Source: Physcia stellaris
Taxonomy: Eukaryota > Ascomycota > Lecanoromycetes > Caliciales > Physciaceae
Reading direction: 5' to 3'
Assembly: GCA_018902385.1 (NCBI GenBank)
Contig: JABSSW010000002.1
Coordinates: 496,001-560,000 of the forward strand
DNA: 64,000 nucleotides
This document shows, in pieces, positions 22,201 to 34,874 of this stretch (its first letter is position 1; each line of letters opens with the position of its first letter). The notes beneath the pieces are model-generated. The model had not been told where the DNA came from. It saw only the letters and a program-made list of their open reading frames with translations, and ran no database searches. Made by a program: the position numbers and the translations under genes.

Positions 22201-24629
22201 ATCCAAGCTACAATAGAGCTCAAAGCCCACGGCTCGAGACACCTTTTGAAGTCATTTGTTGAGAGTTTTGCCGGGTTAAACTTCTTTCGCTTTCCTGCGG
22301 GGATCTCAGGAAGGCCGAGAAGCTCTGCGCTCTGCGGTATTGACGAATCAGGCCCACCAAATTCAGATCCATAAGTCGAAGCTGTACGAATACCGGAGAG
22401 CCCCTGTTGCTTGAGAATCCTCGCTCTATCAGCATCAGTCTTAGATCGTATTGGAGGCACTGCTTGCGGTGTACTGCTGTGACTTATTAACGAAGATGAC
22501 CTGGGAACCGGCGTTCCGGATGGGCTGAGCAATTGACTGTATGCATCAGGTGCTGGAGGATAAGAAGGACGGGGAAAGTGCTCATTGTTCTGGATCCCAG
22601 GCTGCTGGTACGAGCCAGCGGGCATTAGATGTGGAATCCTATTCTTACTTGCAGAGCCCACTGGTGCTGGAGGCAACGGGCGGGTAGCACCCGAGCCTGG
22701 GTGAAAGTACATCTCCGGCATTTCTTCGTGCGAAGGGCTCGCCGTCGCAGAATTCTGAGCCCCTTCAGACTCAGCGAGCGTTGCTTCATCCCCATCCTCA
22801 AAACTGAGCCTTCGCGGATGTGCACCAGGTTCCGAAAGGCCACCAGTACCTCCAGTGTCGACACGAGCGCTGAGGGTGGGTGGGAATGGATGAAGGTCAT
22901 CAGCCTCTGGGATCGAGTAATCGTACATTCCTTGACTGACACCTGGACGATGCTCATAGTCCTGCTCGGCATAGCTCTCATGGCTGCTTTGATGCGAAAA
23001 AGGCTGATCACCATAATGCACATGACCGGAGAACCCGCCACCATATGAATTGATGTCGATAGGAACATCACTATCGCTGCCTCTTTCATCTGTAGACTGC
23101 ACACCGAGTCGTAAGCTTTCACGTGTGTGGTAAGGCTCTGTAAAAGACAGCGCGCCACTCTGTCTTCGAGCTTCGTCGGCAGCATCCTGTTCGTCAGCCA
23201 TCTGCAAAGCCGCAAGGCCAGCTTCCGCCTCTGCATCACTCCCTTCACTGTAGAAACTACCTTGTTGCGGTGCGGTTAGGTGGCCATTGGTATATGAATG
23301 ACTGTTCTGTAGATCTGGACTAGGTGTGGACTCGGGCGCGAACAATGGCTGCGGGGAATTGCTCTCATTTATTGGTGTCCGCATTGTCGGGCTTCGATGG
23401 TCGTTGGCCCTTGTTTCTCTGCCCATTACGGCCGCCTCAACCTGACGCATAAGATCTTCGTAGCCTGGGTCCCCATTGTATCTGGCTGATGCATCCCGGC
23501 GATCATCACGGCCTCCAAAATAATCAGTGTCGTCTTCACCGTCTGGTGGGGGTCCAGGGAGCGGTCTTGCATGGGGATGGCGCCCTGTTGTGTTGGTTCT
23601 TTGGGGTGAATGTTGCGGTGGTGTCGGCCCTGGCGTGCCTGGTGTTGGTGGTAAGGAGTTATCTAGAGGTGGATGTGACGAAGCCAAATGTGTTCTATAT
23701 GATGAGGGTGAAGGCAGGCCCGAACCACCGTTGGAAGAGTGGCGTGGTGGTAGTGCTGGGAGGGGACTCTGGGTTGGGGAGAAGCGATCTGGGACATTGT
23801 ATCGGTTTTGGGAGGGTGAAGTCCTGTGGGAGTAGGGTCGCGACGCTGCCGAAGAGCTCATAGACGTATAAGAATCCCGAATTGGGGAGAAGGGCGGAGG
23901 CGGTGGAACAGGAGGCGTGTAACCGGGCCGGGGAGGCAGAGTAGGGGCACCATACTGCTGACTTGAGTGGTTGTATTGGAGACTCGTATTTTGCCCGAGT
24001 GCATCCGCCCCGGTCTGAGTTGATATTCGATTGCCGTAGGGCTGTTCGATGGGGCGCTCAGGAGGCGGAGGGGGCTGGCTTGAGAGGTAGGGGTGTCTAG
24101 AGGAAGGGTGGCCTTGTTGGGCTGAGCCGTACGTTTGACCTCCATAATTTGAGGAATATGGCGCATTGGCGGGCTGGCTTGGTTGATACGCAGCAGGAAC
24201 GTATGGTTGAGGGGCAATTGGACTGAAATGGTTTGTCATCGAGGGTTGTGGGCTGTATTGCGGTTGCGCTGGAGGATACTGCTGAGGATTGTAAGAGCGC
24301 TGACCGTTTGTGGGTATTGGAAGGCCTTGGTGTTGATATGCCCCAGACACGTACGAGGGTGTACGATTCGGCAGTGCTGCGTCACTGCTGCTCATGAAGA
24401 GCTCTTCTCTTTGCCTGTCAGCGCTACTTCCTGACCGATATGTCCTGGTTCCGTATGCCTGCTCGAACTCCATTGAGCCATCACGGTGTTGAACGTCATC
24501 GCCATGATCGAAACTTGGACTTCTCTGAAGATGATTCGATACTGTTTCATTTGTACCCGGTGCTCCGTGTATGGGCTGCGATGTCTGAGGGGCCGCGTAA
24601 CGGCCCTGCGGGCGCTGGTAATAAGACAT
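19254..24629 (-). CDS. rom2: Rom2-type Rho1 guanine nucleotide exchange factor (DEP-DH-PH-CNH; one-base frameshift in the sequence)
   Basis: Exons 24629-20250 and 20179-19254; about 1768 aa if the lost base is counted. Residues 1-780 are disordered and rich in P, S and Q. A DEP-like region spans about 785-900 (KKFNPAKLSTNDFKRCLEPW). The DH domain lies about 945-1150 (ERQNNLHEIVTTEDLFMDQL, KAPITRLQRYGLLLSTVYKH), PH about 1175-1360, and the CNH (citron) domain from about 1420 to the end. The family activates Rho1 at the plasma membrane and feeds the cell-wall integrity kinase pathway and glucan synthase. The GTG upstream of 24629 is not needed; the ATG reads MSYYQRPQG. The C-terminal exon changes frame at the C5 run 19453-19457, between RYLVLVDQG and FVEVRNAVNGRLKQVV, both CNH-like. 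Confidence 0.93.
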
Positions 24630-25766
24630 GCTGAGCCAGGAATGTAATGCGCCGGCACCTCCCCACGAATGTGCTCGAGATATACGCAATCGCCAGTGCT
24701 TCACCGGACGTTTGGCAAAAAGCCTGAGGCTGCACGTGGATTGGCTGCAATGCAGAAGGTCGAGTTGATGCTAGAAACACTTCTGTAGATATGATGCTGG
24801 TGGGTGAGGATGCCGAGGTGGGTTCCCGATGTTGAGATTCGAGGCGTGAGCTCACCAAGCAGAGCATAGATCGCAAACAATAGATCACCCAAGGATCAGG
24901 AGACTATGTGTCATACTCGGTGAGACTCTTTTTTCGCCTCGTGATTACTCAGTCGTCTTGAGAAAACAGTCGAACACGCTGTTGGTTTCTGCCGTCAGGA
25001 TCTGGATACTCTCCGAGCTCGGTAGCAAGGATAAGATAGCAGTAGGCTGTAGATGGCTGGCTGGAGAAGCCATTGAGCAACTGTTCAGACACATGTAAGG
25101 CGAGCACTTAGGCGGACTGGTGACTTTGGTGCTTTGCTGCGTCCATCACAAGGCTGCAGTCAGGGTTGGAGATTTGCGGGGAATCGGGATCAATCCTTGG
25201 CCCTGACATGTCGATGAGTACATGTACCGCTGATAGTAGTGATCCTCATGTCAATCATTCACCCAGCTCCATCAAAGAAATTGGCCTCAATGATCCTTCA
25301 ACATATATAGAAAGCCCTATTTCCGAACTATGCTACCCGATGCGTACTACAGCTGTTGGGTCAAGACGCCACCCATGCGAGAAAATCAACGAGAAACGCT
25401 TTATGCCTGCTTTGGCCGCTTATGCATCTTACAAGCTCCAATGCCGGTAGAATGGGAAATCTCTTTCCTCATCCAATCCTCAGTTCAAACGCCTAGCCGG
25501 TGTGATGCCGTTCATGCATGCCATTCGCCATTTAACGGCCCCCCGGAGACCGAGTTTTCCTAACACCACAGAGATGCAAATGCCACCGTCACTGGAACGC
25601 AGGAATCTCCAGACCTACCCTACCTCGCGTTGCAGGCTCATATCCAAAATTGTTTAGTATCCCAGGATGGCTCGTCAATGGTGGTTTTATACTTTACAAG
25701 TATATCTCCGAAGTCGTAGAACAAGGCGCAAAAAGCCCAGTGCCCCACTGAAAGGCCCACAGATAA
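24630..25766. other. Intergenic: Rom2 promoter and 3' end of the nucleotidyltransferase gene
   Basis: About 1.1 kb. A long 5' leader is likely for a Rom2-size gene. Open frames at 25,166-25,563 overlap each other and have no domain. Confidence 0.45.
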
Positions 25767-28700
25767 TCAACCTCCCTTTCGCTCGTGAACATTGTTTGGT
25801 AAAGCTTCCCCGATCGATGTACTAGTCATCAAAGACGTACTTCCTTTCGACTTGTGCTTCTTGTTCTTTTTGGAAATGGTCTGTTGCCAACCATTACTGT
25901 AAGGCTGTGTCGCATGCGGTTCGTTCAATGTGGAGGTGACTTCTCCATTGACTTTCGCAGTCAGTGGCTCATTCTGCTTTGGTCTGCTATTGGTGCTCTT
26001 GGAAAATGGAGGTATTTCCTGTAATTTGTACCGCTCGGCTAGCCTATTGGTCGGCCTTGTAGTCATACCCCCATCTTCCTTACGGTTAGTTGTGGGTGAC
26101 GGAGTGCGAACTTCCCGAACAGGAGATAGTAATGGTAGTACAGGTTTTAAGGGTTGATCATGAGAGTTTGCGGCTTTCGATGGTGACATATCTGGCGGAT
26201 TAGACGTTCGACCATCATCAGCCTCACCGAATCTATCTTCATATGGATTTGGGGTAGGAGACTTGTTGCCACTACTGTGAGAGCCGTGAGTCGAGACCAC
26301 CGAGCCACCACCATTTAGAACCGGCCCTGGATGCCTCAGAGTAGCAGGGGCGGGAGCAGTCCCATTGACCTGAGGATACGGGCGACGGTGTGACTCAGGA
26401 TTAGGATTTCTCCCGTCATCCATAAAGCGGTGGAATTCACGCATTGTGAGCGACCAAGGCGGATTTTGTAGCCCCAAGTCAGAGACAACAGTCTCTGAGC
26501 GACCATTTTGGCGAGACAGACCCTCGGCGACTGCTGCTTTGCTATCCATGTTGGAAGCTTGACCAAGATTTCTCTCAACCATCGTTCCCCTTTCAAACGG
26601 GACACCCGCCCCACTTTCGCTGTTATCAGCGTACCAAGCATCAGAGCCGTCTACTATGATGGGTCCAGAAGTCCGGAGATTCGAAGAAGCTGAGGCTTTG
26701 TCCGGCAAAGTGGGACCAGGGGGCGCCGATCCTGTCGATCGTATGCTGGTGGATCTGTCTCTGAACGGTATTGATGGTGACGGCGATGGTGACCGTGAAA
26801 GTCCACGGTGTCTACCAAGCCCGTCGGGAGCTGCCATGATATTGTACGGCATATCATTGTAGACTTGGACACGGGAAAGTGGTGTGTCTTCAGGACGCCT
26901 ACGAGGCGGTGGAAAATTACCCACATAGTATCCTACGTACTGCTTACCTCTTTCCTCCTCGTATCTGGGATCGAACCGGAACGGAACATGATTTTGTAGC
27001 TCCGGATGGCGCAGCCGATTCTGAGCTTCATATTGTTGATAAAATTGCTGTTGCTGCCGTATATATCCGTTCATGAGTAGGGCTTGAGGATTTGGCAATG
27101 TTGCACCCATATGATATGGGCGTGCTGGCTGTGAGTGTGACCTCAAGCTTGCAGTAGAGATCTCGTTTGCCGTGTTTGTGCGGTTGGCGCTACGCCTTGA
27201 TTCGGGCTGGACAGGTCTCATAGAGGGAGAGGATGGATTAGTATGGACAGCGTGGACCGGGCCAGCGGCGTTCGAAGCAATCGGGTATGGATAATATAGT
27301 TGAGTCTGTTGCAGGGGAGCAGTCATGGGAGGCTGCGTGCTGACACTTGTACGAGACAGCTGGTCTCTCGGTGCATTCTGACCAGAGGAACTTAGATGGT
27401 TCGGAGCGTGAATTTGAAGTAGCTGAGCCTGGGCTTGTGCACGTCGTAATTCGTGCTCTTGGGCCTGTAGTATCTGATATTCGGTTATGAGCTGGTCGTG
27501 GAGTTGCAGCTGGTCGTATTGAGCCTGAAGTGGATGTTGAGCTGCCGCCTGTGACTGGACAACGAAATGAGGGTTAGAAAATCTATTTGATGCTGTCGCA
27601 CTTGACGCTCGTCGACCCTGTTGCCCAACGCGATATTGATTAGGAGCATGTCGAGCTCCTCTATTTCCAAAGCCGCCTCTCGCCCCTCTTCCAGGGTGAC
27701 TCGGGGTCAAGATTGGAGCTGGTTTGGGAGGAGGCTTTTCCCATATCTTTTCCTCTATAGGCGGAAAGACGTATTGCTCCATGCACTCGTCAAGTTTGGC
27801 TTCACACACAAGATCGAAAGCTCTTCGAAGCTCGAGATGTACCCCTCGGAAGGAGATATCGTCAGCAGTGTTCCCAAGATTTCGCTCGGTGTTGAATGGC
27901 TCTTCAACGCACAACCGGTTGTTGTGCATCAAAAGCCATTTCTTAGCTTCTTTGGAGATCAGCATTCCCTCTCGAATAGAAATCACATATTTTTCGTAGT
28001 CTAGCTCATGAGCGTAGCGTCGGAAAAAATGAAAGAGAAGCTCCCCATACGTTTCCTTGTTCTTTTGGCCGAAGGTACGCAGTTCGGCCACGTTGTCTGC
28101 GAATGCAGAAAGCTTTCCGTCAGATCCCATCAGCCGTTGGTGGGGTCTTTGGTGGAGACAAGGTAGAACGGGAGGATTTCGTGTCTGCAAGAAATTGAGT
28201 ATCATACATATCCATGTATATGAACTAAGTGTGCCACCAAGGGCTTGAGAACCTCAGTAATTTCCTTGACCACGGAGTGAGAATGGGAGAACCGTACCGG
28301 CGTCATTGAGAATGCGTCGTCTCGTCCAATGCTTGATTATCATGGCTAGAGGCCGTACACGAGGATCAATCTCGACGTAGGTCTTGATCATCCGAGTATT
28401 CTCTAGAGCCAACGTGTTATTAACATTCATATCGCAAGCTAGCCGTAAGTCGGGATCCCAGAATTTGACTATGGGAACCTTGGCATGCTGGACGCATACC
28501 ACTCGTTCCATGCCGTCTAACAACCGTTAGCGATGCCCGGCCACTGTGCCCGAAATACATACGTTCTGCTAGTACTTCGGCCAGAAGGCAGACTCTTTCG
28601 AGCGCTTTTGTCGGAGTCGTGATACATATGTCCACTGTCTCATATCAATCACACGTCCTATTGATGTTTTCTGGAAAGCTTCCTACCATCGGATTCATCC

Positions 28701-29230
28701 GTGCATAGAAGATTACCAGACGATCCAAAAACATGGACTTTGATATCACTTTCCGGCCATTGCTCATTCAATATCCGTGATAGCTTTTCTAAGAAACTTG
28801 ACCTCCTTTTATCACTCTCCGGAGATGGGTACAGTTGGTTGTAAAGTTCCCGCATGTCGCCACTCAGCTTTTCTTCCTCGACCGGATTCAAGAATTTTTT
28901 TGGCATTGTACTTGCCTTCTCCAGTTTGTCCCCGCCTACAGAATAAGGTATACGTCTTCTCGAGTGCGCCATGCCTGTCTCGTATTTACAGCCTGGCACC
29001 AGAGCGCCAGTCCCTCGTAAGCGTAAACCTGTCTCCGATTCGGAGTGTGTTGTAGGAGATCGTGCCCGCGCGGCCTTCTCGAGGGAGGGCGACCGCGAAT
29101 TGAAAGATAGTCTCCGAGCATGTTGATACGGGGTCGACGGTAGCGAGGATGACTGGTGGTTCGCTGGCAGGTGAGGGTGAGGAGGCGATATCGGTAGCGC
29201 CACAGGGACAAGGTCCTTCTTCTTTGACAT
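25767..29230 (-). CDS. Cid13/CutA-like terminal nucleotidyltransferase (non-canonical poly(A)/poly(U) polymerase family)
   Basis: Exons 29230-28687, 28634-28563, 28516-28298 and 28243-25767 total 3312 nt, 1103 aa. After a ~110-residue disordered start, the polymerase-beta fold shows the signature FGSSGN (about 168-173) and the Asp pair DVDI (about 181-184), the first two catalytic carboxylates. KVPIVKFWD supplies the region of the third. The palm and central domain continue to GGTLSSYTWICMILNFLQ, and the PAP-associated block is CVEEPFNTERNLGNTADD. The remaining ~700 residues are disordered, rich in Q, P, S and R. In fission yeast Cid13 extends poly(A) in the cytoplasm. In Aspergillus nidulans the related CutA and CutB add C/U-rich 3' tags that trigger decapping. 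Which nucleotide this enzyme prefers cannot be read safely by eye. Confidence 0.9.
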
Positions 29231-30992
29231 GCTGAGCAGTGTCCCCCTGTCACCGCCAAGCTAACACCTGCGCAAATGTGTGAGAAAAGCTTCCCATTTA
29301 TCGTTGTGTCCGACAACGGCGACTCGTCAAACGATCGCCTCTCCTAATACTTGGTGCTGATGTGCTTCAATTCTGGGGTCGTGGCAGGCACTGTAGACAC
29401 CAAGATATCGTGGCACCCTTGTGGTAGAGTCTCTAATTCGCGTAGGCTGGATACCACGTAAGGCGAGAGTGGTAAAAGATGTGGGCGGTGCCGACGAGGG
29501 GAGCAATCCTGCTGGAGGAGAGGCCAAGGTGTATCGGGAACAGTGAAAGGCTCCTCGTTGGGGAAAGGTCGTTCTGACTATTGGATCAACTTCTTTGATC
29601 AAAAGCACATGGTTTGAGTACCACCAAAATCCAATGATGATTTGGCTTCACTCTTGAAATCCCCAACGCAACAAGGTTGTAGCTTGCGAAAATCCGATGA
29701 GACTCGATCAGAGTTGTTGACAAACGAGCAAATCTGAGGTTGAAGTTGCAACACAAGTCGTGGCATGAAAGTAAAGTTGTTGTCAGCATTAGAAACTCTG
29801 AGATTTGCTGGAGTTCGCAGTCTACAGTACCTAATGGGTTTGGGGGGGTGTCACATGCGCTAGTACAGACGCGATCTAGTTCTAGCCGGAATTTGTTCGT
29901 AAAAGCGATACGGGGTACCTGGTATGATACTTGCAGTGCCGTCGATACGAACTCACGGTTCAATCCATCGTCAGCCCGTGGACTGGACCGACTTTGACTG
30001 CGAGCTGTGCGTTGCTGCCGCGATGGTCCTTGTGCGCTTCTCTAGGCGTGGATGTCTGTGAAGGGGTGGAGGTGCCAAAGGTGCTCTGAGCCCGAACAAA
30101 GAACCATCTGTTTGGAGGGTCGAATGACTCTTATCATGACATACACACTCTGCCTGAGTCTATTAATGCATAGGCTAAGTACAGTAATCATAAAGAATAG
30201 CAGAGCACCGAGAGCTTCCCCAATTTTAGAATTTGTGTAGACGCGATGGTTCTTTCACTTTTCCATCGATTTCTTACAAGCAAGGTCAGCTACGAAAAGG
30301 TAGACTTTCCGGATCAATTCTCAGAACATTTTCATATTATCTCCATATGATGTCCAGGTCATCACATCACAGATCATTACAGCTATTTCATAATCATTGG
30401 CGACTAATGTAAATATACACTTGAGTGGCCGCAGGGCTCGACAGCGAGCTCTCGGAATATATCCAGCTAAAGTATGTCCCTTATCCAATCATCGATTACC
30501 ATCATACCCAATCTCGCGTCAGCATGCATCATGTTGGTGATTTGATCCCAGGCTCGGATCGCGGAAGGTTTGATATAGGCGAGAAGGGAACGAACAGCCG
30601 TGCGGTCGCTTGAAGGTACCTCAAGTCGATCCAAACAGAAGCCATGTTTGGCATTTACTCAGCCATACTGGGATTTTGATGCCTCCATGCACCCGTAATC
30701 CTACGGTTTAGTTAAGGGTAGACAGTGTTTCTGCGGTTTGGAATATCTTGAACGGTTTACATCCGGTTTAATCCGGGACTTGCCGTCCAAAGCAGCATGC
30801 AAGGCCCTACCAATGTATGTAGAGATGCGATGTATTTAGTCCAATGATAGAGCAGAGAAGAAGCGCACATTGAGGGATCAAATGTGCCATATTGCGGATA
30901 CACCTCATGATTACGGGTATATGTACCATGCAATGCTTATTTACAGTCCCATCAACACCGGTCTCTACCTCGTTCTCCGACTTCCCCGAGTT
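29231..30992. other. Intergenic stretch, 1.8 kb
   Basis: No open frame with a recognisable domain. Frames at 29,327-29,608 and 29,586-29,963 on the minus strand lack conserved blocks and splice logic. The left part is the promoter of the nucleotidyltransferase gene, the right part the 3' end of Erg1. Confidence 0.45.
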
Positions 30993-32513
30993 TTAACTTC
31001 TAATCTCAGAGAAGATGAATGGGAAGATGACTAGACACGCTTTCCAGAAAATACCAATACTTGATAACAAGGCCAGAGGCCTTTTCCAAAAGGGCGATTG
31101 TGACACCGTAAGCCAGATAGCCAGTAACGCAACGGCGAAGAAATGATAAAAAAGGACAATTGGTTGTCGAATAATGCCCGCAAGTAATCCCACTGGACCA
31201 TCGACACACTGCCCGCCGCGTTGGAAATATCGGAAACAGCCAAGCTGAAGGGCTTTTAGTTGAGGATCATTGGCTGCGAACAGTGAATATAAAGCTTGAG
31301 CCAGAATGTTGATGACTGAGGTCAGGTGCTTCCGTCGCCAATGGAATGTCTTCATCTGTTGCCGCACCAGCCTGGTGTTGCCCAGATCTAAGACTTTTTC
31401 GGGGCTCAAGAGGTCACGAAGCAGAACCACATCGTTGAATGCGACTGTCATTCCTCCTCCTGTCAGAGGGTGACGCATATTCATTGCATCGCCTAGAATG
31501 ACTATACCGGGAGTACGGTTGGTACTGGGTGGTAGGAATGAGTTAGGCATACTGCGCAGTTTACCAGCTTCCAACGCGTTTGCAAATGACGGTTTTATCG
31601 AGTCGGGCAGGCTGGGCAAGACAACGTCCCTCAAATGCCCTTTCACGCCGCCTTTCACTGTACTTGTCGAGTGTAGTCCGTCCGGAACATCGACCAAGGC
31701 TCGGGTCTCCCGAGTGCCAATTTGGTATAGTAGTACTGGAGCCCCTTCTCCTAGTACAACGTGTCCATGTAGGGGTCTCGGTAGATCTGCGTCGATGAGT
31801 TCCAGCCCCCAGAATTTTGATCTGCTGACTGGCGTATGTGGGATGTATTCTTTGCGGAATCGACTTGCATAGCCATCCGCCATTACTGTCAATTGTCCAA
31901 AGTAGGCATCTGGTTCTCCACCAGTCATGCATTCAACGCCTACTACTTGTCCAGTCCACCCATTTTTCACGGTCCCAGTGACTGTAGATTCCACAATAGT
32001 TACATTGGGCTCGCGCATCGCCGTTTCCCGCAATTTCTGGATGAACCTGCCATGATGAAAACTGCGACCTTCCGGACGAGCCTGATTGTTGTCCCTGCAG
32101 TTCTTTGCTTTTTCCTTTCCTACCTCGAACGGTCGCCGAGAATTAGAATTTTCAATAGCGTTGTCAGGGTACGGGATCGCAACTCCTGTGCCGTAATATA
32201 TTACTTCGTAACCTTCCACCCTGATAGCATCAATCTGCTCTAAGCATTGTGCAAGCCCCAATTTCTTCAGCGCCTCGACGCCTCCAGGCTGTAGTAGTTC
32301 CCCAACAATCCTATCCGGCTCTTTCAGACTTCTTTCAAGCAATATCACTGATCGACCTTGACGGGCGAAAGTAACAGCAAGTGCGGACCCCAGTATTCCT
32401 GCGCCCACAACAAGGACATCAGATTCATGGTGCGCGATTCGCCGAATGTTATTAGGGTCTGAGTTCGCTGGCTCTATAGGAGTTGGAGGAGGTGAATCTA
32501 GCATGAATGGCAT
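30993..32513 (-). CDS. ERG1: Squalene monooxygenase (squalene epoxidase)
   Basis: A single exon, 506 aa. It oxidises squalene to 2,3-oxidosqualene with FAD, O2 and NADPH in the ER membrane, the first oxygen-requiring step of ergosterol synthesis and the target of allylamines such as terbinafine. The Rossmann FAD site is VVGAGILGSALAV (about residues 34-46). The second FAD motif is GDAMNMRHPLTGGGMTV (about 339-355). The block RSMPNSFLPPS, in which allylamine-resistance changes are known in other fungi, precedes it. Two C-terminal hydrophobic segments end the protein and fit the membrane anchor. The first ATG of the frame (MPFMLDSPPP) is taken as start; eight codons upstream only TTG is available. 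Length is normal for the family. Confidence 0.95.
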   Translation of the reverse strand: MPFMLDSPPPTPIEPANSDPNNIRRIAHHESDVLVVGAGILGSALAVTFARQGRSVILLERSLKEPDRIVGELLQPGGVEALKKLGLAQCLEQIDAIRVEGYEVIYYGTGVAIPYPDNAIENSNSRRPFEVGKEKAKNCRDNNQARPEGRSFHHGRFIQKLRETAMREPNVTIVESTVTGTVKNGWTGQVVGVECMTGGEPDAYFGQLTVMADGYASRFRKEYIPHTPVSRSKFWGLELIDADLPRPLHGHVVLGEGAPVLLYQIGTRETRALVDVPDGLHSTSTVKGGVKGHLRDVVLPSLPDSIKPSFANALEAGKLRSMPNSFLPPSTNRTPGIVILGDAMNMRHPLTGGGMTVAFNDVVLLRDLLSPEKVLDLGNTRLVRQQMKTFHWRRKHLTSVINILAQALYSLFAANDPQLKALQLGCFRYFQRGGQCVDGPVGLLAGIIRQPIVLFYHFFAVALLAIWLTVSQSPFWKRPLALLSSIGIFWKACLVIFPFIFSEIRS

Positions 32514-32924
32514 ATTCCGACCACAAGTGGTTGTCAATCACAGATAATGAGTGAATCTTGTGGGCTGGAAACTAAGCTTTATTACAATCCTCATTGTATA
32601 AAGAAAGATAGCTCTAGAGAGAAAAGGAACAAGAATGAGCGTGCTTTTGCGGTGGATGTGCATCGAAGAAGGCGATCGACAAAATTCTTCTTAACGTCAC
32701 CGATCGATCCAATTCCAGGGGGTAGCCTCGACAAGCCGGCACAGCGGGCCTTGCCGCCTTGACCTCGGCGGGCGGCTCTTGAAACAAAGTGGAGCCTGAG
32801 CCCCGCGGCTTGTGCTCAGCCTTGTGAGATATGGTGCTGAAGGATGCGGTGGTCTGATGGATATGTATACAGAGCTCACACACCCCGAATCCCTCTCCCT
32901 ACACAGATATTGTGAACTGGCATC
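32514..32924. promoter_or_regulatory. Divergent promoter of Erg1 and the BAR-SH3 gene
   Basis: About 410 bp separate the two start codons. An 11-bp sterol response element (SRE) or AR1b-like site was not identified with confidence by eye. Confidence 0.35.
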
Positions 32925-34685
32925 ATGCAGAGCGTCCAAAGGCGATTTGGGAAGCTTCTTCCCCGGACCGCGGATGAGTCGCAGGTTGCCGTGCTGCTGA
33001 AGGATTTTGACGATGCTGACAAAATGCTGGCCAGAGTATGTCGCCCAATTGAGAACTTTAGGTACCATTTGTATGCTGATTGAGTACATGACAGCTCATT
33101 GATGCTGCCAAAGCCTGGCGGGATTCGTGGACAGATATTTTGACAACTCAGCAGTGTCTCGTTGAATCATTTCAGCTCATGTATGAGCCTATCGTCGGAG
33201 CCAACGAGTCTTACGATGGACACGAAGCTCTCCACACTCCTGCAAGCACGCTGGAAAGAACAACAAAGCTCCAGGTAGCCTACGGAGAGCTAAAGGCTGA
33301 TTTGCTGGAGGAAGTCAACATGGTGGATGCAAGAATCGTGAAGCCTGCAATGGAAGCGAAAGAATGGATTCAGCCTTTGAAAAAAGTCATCAAGAAAAGG
33401 GAAGACAGAAAAGTCAGATGCCTGCCTTCTCCTGAACAAGCTACTTCAGCTAATGGTTCATTAGCTGGACTTTGAGAAGTACCAAGTCAGGGTCGACACC
33501 TCGCGAAAGAAGACGAAGAGGTCGGAGCGCGACAATGCCTACTTGGCAAAAGCAGAGACGGAGCTCATTCGGGCGAAAGAGGTATGTGGGCGGTCTTCGG
33601 GAATGCCCAAAGCTTTGGTGCTATTCGCTTCTTTTTGGGCACTCCGGGAATCGCCTCGAGTACGCTGAAGCTTTCATTCTACATAAGCTCCTGGTAAATT
33701 CCTCGTCATGGAGCTGGTGACAATATATGTAGCTATACTTCTTTCTGCACCGATTCGACCGGTATACACGCAGCTTCAGAAGGGTGCTAATATGTGCTAG
33801 GAGTATGCGATTGCAGACGACCATCTTAGAACCAAAGTTCCACCTGTGGTCTCGGCCGCATTTTCCTTGCTACCGCACCTCCTTGCCTCCCAAATTTTGA
33901 TACAGAATAGCCTGCTAGGCAACTATTATACACTGTTACACGATTTCTGCACTTCGGAGAATTTTCCTTCTCCGCCCCCACCCATGCCAGAAATTATCTC
34001 TGCGTGGAATAACGATTTCCAACCTGCTCAGCGCGAGATTGAGAGCCTCGCATGTATTGCTGGTGGTAAAGCCGTTCGCCGACCCATGAAGCTAGAAGAA
34101 CAGGCCAATGGTAGCGCCGTAGCCCTGGTCAGTACCCGAAACGGCTATCCTCAGCGTCGAGCAAGCAGCCAGTCCACCCAGTCAGTACACTCTGTTGCAC
34201 CGGCTTCGCTCAGACCACCATCATCACCAGCTGTCAGTACAACGTCGGATCCTCCTTCACCTGAGTCGTACACGAGACCTAAAATCTCCTCGGTACCCTC
34301 GCAAACGTCCCTGTCGCTAGCAACCCCCAATTACGGTTCCTCTTTGTCAAGCCCATCGCCAGGAGAAGTTCCATCTACTCATGCACCAGCTGGTCCACGG
34401 GCAGACTACTTTACTCGTGATCGTCTATCCTCAACCTCTTCCCTGGCGTCTATCGCCGCAAAAAAGAAACCTCCGCCACCTCCGCCTAAGCGAATGCCAT
34501 CGAGCCAAGGAATTTGGGTTACTGCGTTGTATGAATTTGCCGGTCAGGGTCAAGGTGATTTGTCTTTTCGAGAAGGAGACAGGATCAAGGTTGTTAAGAA
34601 GACCGACAGTACCGATGATTGGTGGGAGGGAGAATTAAGGGGGATCCAGGGAAGTTTTCCAGCGAATTACTGCCAAGCTGTGTAG
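32925..34685 (+). CDS. BAR and SH3 domain protein, Rvs167/amphiphysin-like
   Basis: Exons 32925-33035, 33095-33412, 33465-33581 and 33801-34685 total 1431 nt, 476 aa; the first two introns are 59 and 52 bp, the third 219 bp. Residues 1-~270 are an alpha-helical BAR domain (VAVLLKDFDDADKMLARLID, YGELKADLLEEVNMVDARIV, IADDHLRTKVPPVVSAAF). A serine- and proline-rich linker with a PPPPPPKR stretch follows. The C-terminal SH3 domain (about 418-475) has ALYEFAGQGQGDLSF, DDWWEGEL and GSFPANYCQ, the usual ligand-binding aromatic residues. Such proteins bend or sense membranes during endocytosis and link to actin. The N-terminus differs from classical yeast Rvs167, so this may be a second fungal BAR-SH3 type. 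Confidence 0.9.
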
Positions 34686-34874
34686 TGGATTGCAAATGTA
34701 GGGCTCAACACATCGAGATACGAAGTAGTGTCATTCTTTCGACGTAGTTGTGAATAATCTTACTCTGTGTGTAAGATGGCTGTATCGAGACACAACCCTA
34801 AGCGTAGTAGATAAAGTAGAGTAGTCGCAGACTTAGTCCAACGGTAAAATTCACCCAATAATAATCTCTCTCTA

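Noticed and set aside
25166-25563. Pair of overlapping plus-strand frames
   Set aside because: No domain and located in the likely Rom2 leader region.
6508-32513. Secondary-metabolite cluster around the MFS transporter or Erg1
   Set aside because: No polyketide synthase, peptide synthetase, terpene cyclase or P450 lies in the window; neighbours are housekeeping genes.
34830-34870. tRNA-like D arm (TTAGTCCAACGGTAAAA)
   Set aside because: No anticodon or T arm follows; just a local resemblance upstream of Vms1.
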